Shown here piece after piece: positions 1 to 7,531 of a DNA stretch of 13,115 bases. The stretch spans positions 1-13,115 of the forward strand of contig DTXR01000306.1 in assembly GCA_012962365.1 (NCBI GenBank), given 5' to 3'. Position numbers and translations under genes: made by a program. Numbering within the stretch: position 1 is the stretch's first letter; every line of letters begins with the position of its first letter. The DNA comes from Chromatiaceae bacterium. GTDB taxonomy: Bacteria; Pseudomonadota; Gammaproteobacteria; Chromatiales; Chromatiaceae. The notes under the pieces were generated by a model that was given only the letters and a program-made list of their open reading frames with translations, searched no databases and was not told where the DNA came from.

Positions 1-719
1 CCGCAGTTTCTGTCGTCCACACGAATACCCAGTGCGCTGATATTGTCGCTGTGGGACTGTCCGTTTTTTTCTGCGGCAGCGCTGAGCATGAGCAGCGCCT
101 TCTTCAATGGAAAGACATTCCATAAGGTCTCCACCAGTTGCTTTTGGGGCAATTGGTTCCACAAGCCATCAGAGCACAGCAGCAGCAGATCATTGGGCTG
201 TAGCGGAAAAGGCGGTTCTGTGGAGGGCATGGGGGCACTGCGCTGGCCACCGACACAGCGGGTAAGGGCGCGATTGTCGGGGTTTCTCTCGCCGTTGGCA
301 TCCCGCTGGGGTACGCTGTGATCTGTCGACTGGAGGATGATTTCACCATCCCGCAGCAGGTAGAGGCGGCTGTCGCCGGCATAACTCCAATAGCAATTGC
401 CGTCCTGTATCAAGGCCATCACCACCGTCGTGCGTGGGGTGATGGGTGGCTCCTGTGCCTGCCCATATTGGTTGACCAGTTTGTGGGCATGAGCGACACA
501 ATGGTGAAAGAAGAATTGGGGGCTGCTGATGGGTTTGGGCGTTTTGGAAAACAGTTGCTCGCACACGTTGACCATGATCTGAGCCGCCACCTCACCGCGG
601 GGGTGGCCTCCCAGTCCATCTGCCAGCACCATCAGGCAGCTCTGCCTGTAGTTGAAGATGGCGCAGCGATCCTGGTTGTTGGATCGGTCGCCCTGCAGGG
701 AGATGCGTGCAGTTTCCAT
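1..719 (-). CDS. PP2C-family Ser/Thr protein phosphatase, C-terminus cut by window edge
   Basis: Probable metal-dependent protein phosphatase that removes phosphate from Ser/Thr residues in the cytosol. It is read from ATG at 719 for 239 codons and stays open to the left edge. PP2C landmarks appear in order: RSNNQD (residues 12-17), DGLGG (34-38), a GDSR motif (115-118), TDHS (132-135), CSDGLW (182-187) and SDN (224-226). These include the aspartates that bind the two Mn/Mg ions. No signal peptide or membrane segment is visible. Only a few C-terminal residues should be missing, because the last conserved SDN motif is present and such proteins are usually about 240-260 aa. Its ATG shares a base with the TGA of the upstream kinase (TGATG), so the pair is almost certainly translationally coupled, with the phosphatase as the natural antagonist of that kinase. 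The family is sure; the substrate is inferred. Confidence 0.93.
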   Translation of the reverse strand, partial: METARISLQGDRSNNQDRCAIFNYRQSCLMVLADGLGGHPRGEVAAQIMVNVCEQLFSKTPKPISSPQFFFHHCVAHAHKLVNQYGQAQEPPITPRTTVVMALIQDGNCYWSYAGDSRLYLLRDGEIILQSTDHSVPQRDANGERNPDNRALTRCVGGQRSAPMPSTEPPFPLQPNDLLLLCSDGLWNQLPQKQLVETLWNVFPLKKALLMLSAAAEKNGQSHSDNISALGIRVDDRNC

Positions 720-1621
720 CAGCTTGCCTTGCGCGCTCCTGTTTTTGCCGGATCTTTGTTGAGTTGCTTGAGCAACAAAGCGGCAGATTGTATACGTTTC
801 TGCGGGTCGATTTCCATGGCATGATCGATGGCTTGCAGCAAATGCCGGGGGTAGCGTTTACCGAAGGCTTCCACTGCTGGCACCATGGTGTCCTTGGCGT
901 GGCGTTCGATGGCCGTGGGCGGGGGTTTCCCCTCGATACAGGTGCGCATACTGGCGCCGATGGCATAGATGTCTGTCCAGGGGCCCACCTTGCTGATGCC
1001 GCGATACTGCTCGATGGGAGAAAACCCCGGGGTGATGACCTGTGCCTTTTTCTTGCCTTCCGTACTCAGATGATAAACAGCGCCAAAATCCAGCAGTAGT
1101 GGTCGTCCGCCGGGGCGGATATGGATGTTGCCCGGCTTGATGTCCAGGTGCAGGTGCTGGGCATTGTGGATAACTTCTAGGGCATCCAGCAGTGGCGGAA
1201 ATACGGTCATGAGAAAACGGGTGCTCAGGCCACCCTTGCGGCGCTTGATGTAGCGCCCCAGGTTCTTGCCTGGCTGGTAATCCATGACCAGATAGGCAGT
1301 TTCATTGTCCAGAAAGCAGTTGCGCACATTGACGATATTGGGGTGGCGCAGCATGGCCAGCGCCTTGGCTTCGAGGAAAAACAGCCTCAGACCCCGGTAG
1401 AATTTGTCTTTCGCTTCTTCGTTGGCAAAAATGATTTCGCCATTCTCGTTACGATTGCCGAAACGCTTGGGCATGTATTCCTTGATAGCGACCTCGTCAT
1501 GGGAATCTTCCTCTTCACCAAGGTATATGAGACTGAACCCACCGCTGCCGATGAGCTTGTGTACCTTGTAATAGTCAAGCCGGGTGCCTGATGGCAGTGG
1601 CTCGCGTTTTTCCGGTGACAT
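719..1621 (-). CDS. Soluble Ser/Thr protein kinase with non-canonical HLD catalytic loop
   Basis: A 300-aa single-domain eukaryote-like protein kinase, presumably cytosolic, with no membrane segment. Visible motifs are the glycine loop GSGGFS (25-30), VAIK with the ATP lysine K47, a helix-C glutamate (E84), the catalytic loop HLDIKPGN (158-165) with D160 as base, DFG (178-180), an SPIEQY element in place of APE (201-206) and the DIYAIG aspartate (D217). The usual HRD arginine is leucine, which makes it a non-RD kinase. In eukaryotic kinases that state often means activity without activation-loop phosphorylation; extending this here is inference. The VAIKEYMP segment and the spacing match a widespread proteobacterial kinase family often paired with PP2C. 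The start at 1621 leaves a short leader before the kinase fold; the ribosome binding site is weak. The gene is divergent from yicC and overlaps the downstream PP2C gene. Confidence 0.93.
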   Translation of the reverse strand: MSPEKREPLPSGTRLDYYKVHKLIGSGGFSLIYLGEEEDSHDEVAIKEYMPKRFGNRNENGEIIFANEEAKDKFYRGLRLFFLEAKALAMLRHPNIVNVRNCFLDNETAYLVMDYQPGKNLGRYIKRRKGGLSTRFLMTVFPPLLDALEVIHNAQHLHLDIKPGNIHIRPGGRPLLLDFGAVYHLSTEGKKKAQVITPGFSPIEQYRGISKVGPWTDIYAIGASMRTCIEGKPPPTAIERHAKDTMVPAVEAFGKRYPRHLLQAIDHAMEIDPQKRIQSAALLLKQLNKDPAKTGARKAS

Positions 1622-1714
1622 GAACGGTCTGTATTAATAAAGGCATCCCAAGATAAACCAAAGTATCATAAAGTGTATGACTTTTGTGCAGTAATTTATC
1701 GGAGCTGTGGAAAG
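1622..1714. promoter_or_regulatory. Divergent intergenic region between kinase and yicC
   Basis: This 93-bp AT-richer gap must carry the promoters for the leftward kinase/PP2C pair and rightward yicC-gmk. Leftward, a weak sigma70-like pair is visible: TTGGTT (plus-strand AACCAA at 1656-1661) and TATTAA (plus-strand TTAATA at 1634-1639), 16 bp apart. A small perfect inverted repeat, TCATA/TATGA with a 5-nt spacer, lies at 1666-1680 between the two transcription units and might be an operator. For yicC, TATCAT at 1664-1669 resembles a -10 element but has no good -35. A GGAG at 1701-1704 and GGAAAG at 1709-1714 precede the yicC ATG. These are matches by eye only. Confidence 0.35.
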
Positions 1715-3188
<1,474 letters not shown>

Positions 3189-3191
3189 TTG

Positions 3192-4004
3192 CTATCTTTG
3201 GCACCGGTTGCAGTAGTAGCTGGAGCGCTGCCCCAGTGTTGTGTGGCGGATCTTTTGGCCACAACCGGGGCAGGCTTCGCCATCCCGTCCATAGATTTGC
3301 AGTTTCTGCGCAAAGTAACCGGGTTTGCCGTCTGACTGGACAAAATCCTGCAGGGTGGTACCGCCGCACTCAATGGCGGTAGCCAGAATTTCCTTTATGG
3401 CCGGCACGAGGCGTTCGTAACGTTTCCGGGAGATGCTGCCGCAGGAGCGGGTGGGTAGAATGCCTGCCCGGAACAGGGCTTCATTTGCATAGATATTGCC
3501 CACCCCTACGACCGTCTTGCCGTCCATGATGAATTGTTTTACCGTCACCTTGCGCTTGCGGGAACGGCGGAAAAGGTACTCGGCACTGAATGCCTCCGAC
3601 AGGGGTTCCGGCCCCAGGTGTGCGATCAGCGGGTGCTTTTCCACGGCTTCTTCTGCCCAGAGCACGGCGCCGAAGCGGCGGGGATCATGTAGCCTCAGGC
3701 ACTGTTGCCCGAAAACCAGATCGAAATGGTCGTGCCTGTCTGGCGGTGTCGATGCGGGCAGGATGCGCAGGCTGCCGGACATGCCCAGATGCATGAGCAG
3801 GCAGCCGTTGCTGAAATGCAGCAGCAGGTATTTTCCCCGGCGCCCGATGGTTCTAAGCTTGCGACGCCTCAGCAGCTCCGGCAGACCGGCGGGAATTGGC
3901 CAGCGCAGCTTCGGCTGGCGGATGACCATGCCGCTCACGGTCTTTCCCTGAATATGCGGCTGAATGCCGCGGCGGGTGGTTTCGACTTCCGGTAGCTCAG
4001 GCAT
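3192..4004 (-). CDS. mutM: Formamidopyrimidine-DNA glycosylase / AP lyase
   Basis: Base-excision repair enzyme that removes 8-oxoguanine and formamidopyrimidines and cleaves the abasic strand by beta,delta-elimination. It has 270 aa (E. coli 269) and aligns by eye from end to end. The N-terminal PELPEVE supplies the catalytic proline (P2, exposed after Met removal) and glutamate (E3). K58 in the RRGKYLLL strand corresponds to E. coli K57, and the HLGMSG, DPRRFG (R110, F112) and VGVGNIYANE (helix-two-turn-helix) segments are intact. The C-terminal zinc finger has all four cysteines (C245, C248, C265, C268) after the conserved QSDGKPGYFAQ loop. It starts 3 nt after the stop of the DUF4340-like gene and so is the last gene of the ABC operon. 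It meets gmk tail to tail with a 3-nt gap and no room for a terminator. Confidence 0.97.
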   Translation of the reverse strand: MPELPEVETTRRGIQPHIQGKTVSGMVIRQPKLRWPIPAGLPELLRRRKLRTIGRRGKYLLLHFSNGCLLMHLGMSGSLRILPASTPPDRHDHFDLVFGQQCLRLHDPRRFGAVLWAEEAVEKHPLIAHLGPEPLSEAFSAEYLFRRSRKRKVTVKQFIMDGKTVVGVGNIYANEALFRAGILPTRSCGSISRKRYERLVPAIKEILATAIECGGTTLQDFVQSDGKPGYFAQKLQIYGRDGEACPGCGQKIRHTTLGQRSSYYCNRCQR

Positions 4005-4007
4005 GGC

Positions 4008-4481
4008 TCAGGGCTGCTGTGAAAGATAGTGGGTGTAGCTGTCGCTGATCAGGTGGATCTGGTTTCCGGTCTGAGCATAACGCAGGCCAGAGGCGGGATC
4101 GAGACCGCCGATCCGCAATTCTGTATCGTCCAGTTTTAGCTCGAAGCGGGGAGGCATCAGCCCAAAGGCCTGCAAATCGTGATCTGCTGCGGGAAAACGG
4201 TACAGGCTGGGAAGCTGTGCGATATGCAGCAGCTTGTTCAGGCGGTCAGGATTTTTGGCTGGCTGGCCTGACGCGGCATCGATCCAGATGTCCTTCTGCC
4301 GCCGCAGCTTCGCGGTAATCGTGCCGTTGTGGCGGATTTCGATCCGGCTGATCAGATGTGTATCCAGAGGGGTGATGGGGCTCAAGACGTCGTGCTGCTG
4401 CCGGAAATGGTTGTAGATGGCCAGACTCATCAGCATGACCAGGGCGACCAGTATCCAGTTGCTGCGAATGACCGGGCTCAT
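4008..4481 (-). CDS. Short DUF4340-like inner-membrane-anchored protein
   Basis: A 157-aa protein of unknown function. A single hydrophobic segment at about residues 8-24, preceded by an arginine, suggests an N-in anchor with the remainder in the periplasm. The rest looks like the beta-rich repeat of DUF4340 proteins: an ISRIEIRHNG strand, then a lysine/arginine-containing strand with KDIWID, a helix with PDRLNKLLHIAQLPS, then FGLMPPRFELKL and RIGGLDPASGLRYAQ. DUF4340 proteins commonly sit beside GldG-type ABC transporter genes, as here. It is short for the family, which is often two or more times longer with repeated units, so this may be a one-unit version. The ATG overlaps the stop of the GldG-like gene by 4 nt (ATGA). 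The family assignment rests on motif resemblance and context and is moderately sure; no function is assigned. Confidence 0.75.
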   Translation of the reverse strand: MSPVIRSNWILVALVMLMSLAIYNHFRQQHDVLSPITPLDTHLISRIEIRHNGTITAKLRRQKDIWIDAASGQPAKNPDRLNKLLHIAQLPSLYRFPAADHDLQAFGLMPPRFELKLDDTELRIGGLDPASGLRYAQTGNQIHLISDSYTHYLSQQP

Positions 4482-5785
4482 GCCTTTTTGCGCCTCCAGC
4501 CGATGAACAGCCCAGTAACCACGAGTAGTATCGGTATGCCAAACATGAAGATACCGGCCATGCCGGCAATCCGGGCGGGGCGCCAGTGCAACTGCTGGTC
4601 TGCGGGAACGAACTCGGGAATGTCGATGAGCTGACTGTTGCCGCTCAACCAGTGTATCAGCGCCAGACCGAAGTCGCGGTTGGCGCCATTTCCGATGAAG
4701 CTGTTGCTGAGAAAATCACTGTCGCCGATAACGATGACTTTCTGCAATTCGCCAGATGCTGTTTTCCGGGTAAGCGCCAGCGCCAGATCCAATGGGCCTC
4801 TTTGCTCTCCCGCCGCAGGATCCCGGGCGATGCTGCCGCGAAGTTCGCCGGTTTCGTTCCAGCTGCGGGCGCCTGTGCGCAGCAAAGGGGTTGCCGTCCA
4901 TTTGTCATCCATGATTTCAGGCACCCGCGCATGTGGCAGGAACACGGCTGCGTTCAGGGTCTTTTCGAGTGGGGAATGCTCTGTAGGTCTGCCAATGGCG
5001 ATGTTGGGGCTGTCCATGCCCATGTCTGCCGCAGCCGCATCCACGACGGTGCCCGGCAGGAAGGTGATGCCGAGGTAATCCAGCAGCGGTCGGGGAATCC
5101 GGCCATCCGCCAGCCACAACAGGGAGCCGCCATGTTCGAGGTAGTTCAGCAGTATTGCTGCCTCGTCGTCCGTCAGTTCCGTGGCAGGCGCGGCGAGAAT
5201 GAGCAGCTGCACGTTGTCCGGTACCTGTCCGGTACTGCCTGGTTCGAGTTCGATGAGCTTGTAGGATTTTCCCCTCAGCAAGTCACCGAAGCTGCCCAGG
5301 TCATGATTCTTCACGCCAGTCAGAGAGGCCTCGCCATGCCCTTTGATCCCGGCTATCCAGCCCTGATTGTTTAGGCTCAGGCGGGCGATGGCTTCGGTCA
5401 GCAACTGTTCGTTGACGCCGCCGATACGTTCCTGACGGCCGGCATATTCCAGCAGCAGCTGGGGCGTGTGATGAATTTCCAGCTCTCGTGCCAGTTCCGG
5501 TTCCTGGCTGGGGTCGACGAATTTCAGCGACAGATGAGGGTAGTGCTGCCGGTATTTGCTCAGCAGGGTGGTGACCCTGGCGCGTTGCAGGGGAAGATCA
5601 GGAACGAAGGCGGTGACATGCAGCGGCCCTTGCAGACCTTGCAGCAGTGCCAGGGTCTGGGGGTGCAGTTGGTTTCGACCCTGGCTGCTCCAGTCCCATT
5701 GCAGAGGATAGAGGTTGGCCAGGGTCAGCACCAGCCCGAGACACAGCAGTATCAGAAACTGGTAAAGGGGATGGCGCCATTTCAT
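4478..5785 (-). CDS. GldG-family ABC transporter auxiliary membrane protein
   Basis: A 435-aa protein with one transmembrane segment at each end (about residues 8-26 and 406-428) and a large soluble region between them, expected on the periplasmic side. It resembles GldG/DUF4350-type proteins. An early segment (residues 50-115) looks like the thioredoxin-like strand/helix unit with PLHVTAFVP and KFVDPSQEPELA. A GIKGHGEASL motif lies at 146-155. A beta-alpha domain follows with LLILAAPATELTDDEAAIL (about 193-211) and GGSLLWLADG (219-228). Near the C-terminus comes VIVIGDSDFLSN (350-361). In Bacteroidetes GldG serves gliding, but proteobacterial homologues sit in ABC operons of unknown substrate. 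I set the start at ATG 5785, which overlaps the permease stop by 4 nt. An in-frame extension upstream to 6184 is antisense-free shadow lying inside the permease gene and was discarded. Confidence 0.85.
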   Translation of the reverse strand: MKWRHPLYQFLILLCLGLVLTLANLYPLQWDWSSQGRNQLHPQTLALLQGLQGPLHVTAFVPDLPLQRARVTTLLSKYRQHYPHLSLKFVDPSQEPELARELEIHHTPQLLLEYAGRQERIGGVNEQLLTEAIARLSLNNQGWIAGIKGHGEASLTGVKNHDLGSFGDLLRGKSYKLIELEPGSTGQVPDNVQLLILAAPATELTDDEAAILLNYLEHGGSLLWLADGRIPRPLLDYLGITFLPGTVVDAAAADMGMDSPNIAIGRPTEHSPLEKTLNAAVFLPHARVPEIMDDKWTATPLLRTGARSWNETGELRGSIARDPAAGEQRGPLDLALALTRKTASGELQKVIVIGDSDFLSNSFIGNGANRDFGLALIHWLSGNSQLIDIPEFVPADQQLHWRPARIAGMAGIFMFGIPILLVVTGLFIGWRRKKA

Positions 5786-6516
5786 TCCCCACCTCCCAGG
5801 CGCCAGATTCTGTGGACGGCGAGGCTCAGCGCGCTGAGGGTGATAGCGGAAAAATAGATGATATTGGGTGTAGCGATCAGACCCTGCTGAAAGGACGACA
5901 GTTGCGCATTGAGTGACAGGGACTGCATCACCCCCCCGTTGCTGCCATCGAGCAGCCACAGGAGAAACAGCAGCCCCCAGCTCATTGCGGCGGCGGTCAT
6001 GGGTTGCTCGCTGATGGCGGAAAGCCAGACACTGATGGCGGCAGCCATGGCGGCGAACAGTAACAGGCCCAGAAAGCTGGCCGCCAACCGCCCCGCATCG
6101 ACGGCGCTGCCGAGTTCCAGAACCCAGGTCATGACCAGGGGGATGAGCAACAGGGGCAGGGTTGCCAGCAACAGCCCCAGCCATTTGCCGATGACCAGCT
6201 GCCAGGGAGAGACTGGCGCCGACAGCAGCAGTGTCATGCGCCCGCTACGCAGTTCATCAGCGAAGCTGCCCATCCCCTGCAGCGGGATGAGGATCAGTGA
6301 TATCAATGCGGCGGACGACAGGGTAGGGGTGATGACTGTGTCGATGAGTCCCATGGGGCTGTTACCGGCCACGAGTTCCGGCAGTATTTTCAGATAGACT
6401 TCAAGCTGCAGAAACAATAACCAGGCCAGTATCAGTTGTGCTGCCGCCAGGGCTACCCAGGTACTGCTTTTGGTGTAGGCATCCCACAGCTCACGACGGG
6501 CGATGGTGGCTATCAT
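5782..6516 (-). CDS. ABC-2 type transporter permease
   Basis: A 244-aa integral membrane protein with about six hydrophobic segments (roughly residues 20-37, 60-82, 110-134, 144-168, 173-189 and 217-235). The stretch around residues 83-111, with SFADELRSGRM, LLLSAPVSPWQL and GKW, is the characteristic cytoplasmic coupling region of ABC-2 permeases, which in this family read roughly E-x3-GT-x-E-LLLSAPVS. It should form the channel that pairs with the ATPase encoded immediately upstream. The start is ATG 6516, with a 4-nt overlap with the ATPase stop (ATGA); a longer in-frame start at 6603 would sit inside the ATPase gene and adds non-conserved sequence. The gene is of the kind found in GldF-like and multi-copper/Nos-type operons. 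The transported or acted-upon molecule cannot be read from the sequence. Confidence 0.9.
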   Translation of the reverse strand: MIATIARRELWDAYTKSSTWVALAAAQLILAWLLFLQLEVYLKILPELVAGNSPMGLIDTVITPTLSSAALISLILIPLQGMGSFADELRSGRMTLLLSAPVSPWQLVIGKWLGLLLATLPLLLIPLVMTWVLELGSAVDAGRLAASFLGLLLFAAMAAAISVWLSAISEQPMTAAAMSWGLLFLLWLLDGSNGGVMQSLSLNAQLSSFQQGLIATPNIIYFSAITLSALSLAVHRIWRLGGGE

Positions 6517-7424
6517 GGCTGCTCTCCCGGTTCGCTGGCGATGGCATCGGTGAGCAGGGATTGCAGATTGTACTGAGCAGGAATCAGCGCCTGCAATTGC
6601 CAACCCCTGGTCAGGGCCTGCCGGATGAATTCATCGGCGGGGCCATTCATTTCAAGCTGATACCAGCCATTGTCCTGTGGATATACCGCTTTCACCGTGG
6701 TGATTTCGGTCAGATCCCCGGTGTTTTCGGGGGGAGCGCTCAGCTGAACACGCACCAGGTTGCTTTCATCCAGCGCCTGTTCCGCAACCTGGCGTCCGTT
6801 GTTCAGGATGATCACCCGCCGGCAAAGCTGCTCCATGTCGGCGAGGATATGGCTGGCGAGGAGGATGCCGCATTCGCTGCCAAGTTCCCGGATCAGGTCG
6901 CGCAGCGTTTGCGCCTGCGCGGGATCCAGGCCGGCAGTGGGTTCGTCCAGGATCAGGATGACTGGGCTGTGTATCAATGCCTGGGCGATGGCTACGCGCT
7001 GGGCCATGCCTTTGGAGAGTTTGCTGCAGAGGCGTTTTCCCAGGGGTTGCAAATCCAGCCGCTTCTTGATGGCTGTACCCGCGCGGGCGGCCTCAGCGCT
7101 TGCCATGCCGCGCAGGCGGGCGGCGAAATCCAGGTTCTCGTCCACGGTGAGGCTGGCATATAGAGGCGCCGATTCGGGCAGCAGACCGATGTGCTTTTTC
7201 GAGCGGGGGTGTTGGTGAAGGTTCAGGCCCAGCACCTCCACATGGCCGCTGGTGGGTGCCAGTGCGCCACTGAGCAAAGCCATAGCCGTGGATTTGCCCG
7301 CGCCATTGACGCCAAGCAAGCCAACTACTTCGCCGCGCTGCAGGCTCAGGCTGAAGTCCCTGAGACGGGTGTTTCCCTGGTCCGTTCTTCCCAGGTTGCT
7401 GGCTTTTAATAACGGGTTGTTCAT
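6513..7424 (-). CDS. ABC transporter ATP-binding protein (GldA/CcmA-like)
   Basis: A 303-aa cytosolic ATPase that should power the ABC-2 permease encoded next. It has Walker A GVNGAGKST (38-46), a Q-loop position reading LLPE (81-84, Glu rather than Gln, seen often in this subfamily), the signature LSKGMAQRV (136-144), Walker B ILILDEP (156-162) with catalytic E161, the D-loop GLD (165-167) and the H-loop ASHIL with H192. The last 80 or so residues form the extra C-terminal domain typical of ABC-2 exporter ATPases. I placed the start at ATG 7424, which gives the usual MNNPLLKASNL beginning; longer in-frame starts run into the divergent promoter region. No strong ribosome binding site is visible. 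It is the first gene of a tightly packed five-gene unit ending in mutM, divergent from the hyuA gene. Confidence 0.95.
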   Translation of the reverse strand: MNNPLLKASNLGRTDQGNTRLRDFSLSLQRGEVVGLLGVNGAGKSTAMALLSGALAPTSGHVEVLGLNLHQHPRSKKHIGLLPESAPLYASLTVDENLDFAARLRGMASAEAARAGTAIKKRLDLQPLGKRLCSKLSKGMAQRVAIAQALIHSPVILILDEPTAGLDPAQAQTLRDLIRELGSECGILLASHILADMEQLCRRVIILNNGRQVAEQALDESNLVRVQLSAPPENTGDLTEITTVKAVYPQDNGWYQLEMNGPADEFIRQALTRGWQLQALIPAQYNLQSLLTDAIASEPGEQP

Positions 7425-7531
7425 GCTGTGGTGATAATAATCTCTGTGGGATGTTGCGCACATCATATAATGCAATGATCCGTAAATTGCACCAATGTCA
7501 CACGAATACCACAACAGTATTTTTTGATCAG
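7425..7531. promoter_or_regulatory. Divergent intergenic region between ABC operon and hyuA
   Basis: This 107-bp gap must serve both the leftward ABC operon and rightward hyuA. On the plus strand a perfect TATAAT lies at 7466-7471 and could be the -10 element of hyuA, giving a leader of about 55 nt, but the sequence 16-18 bp upstream is a poor -35 match. Immediately after it is an inverted repeat, TGCAAT (7471-7476) and ATTGCA (7486-7491), with a 9-nt spacer. It would cover the transcription start and could be an operator or a small hairpin. For the leftward direction no convincing promoter was found. Confidence 0.4.

Noticed and set aside
318..824. Plus-strand open frame of 168 codons opposite the first PP2C gene
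   Set aside because: It is the complement of a phosphatase with all catalytic motifs and crosses the kinase/PP2C junction; no ribosome binding site or domain was seen.
5786..6184. N-terminal extension of the GldG-like gene
   Set aside because: The extra 133 codons fall inside the permease gene in another frame, are Arg/Gly/Pro-rich shadow sequence, and precede the conserved start at 5785 that overlaps the permease stop by 4 nt.
6517..6603. Longer start for the ABC-2 permease
   Set aside because: The added residues lie within the ATPase gene and are unlike a permease N-terminus; ATG 6516 gives the normal beginning and a 4-nt overlap.
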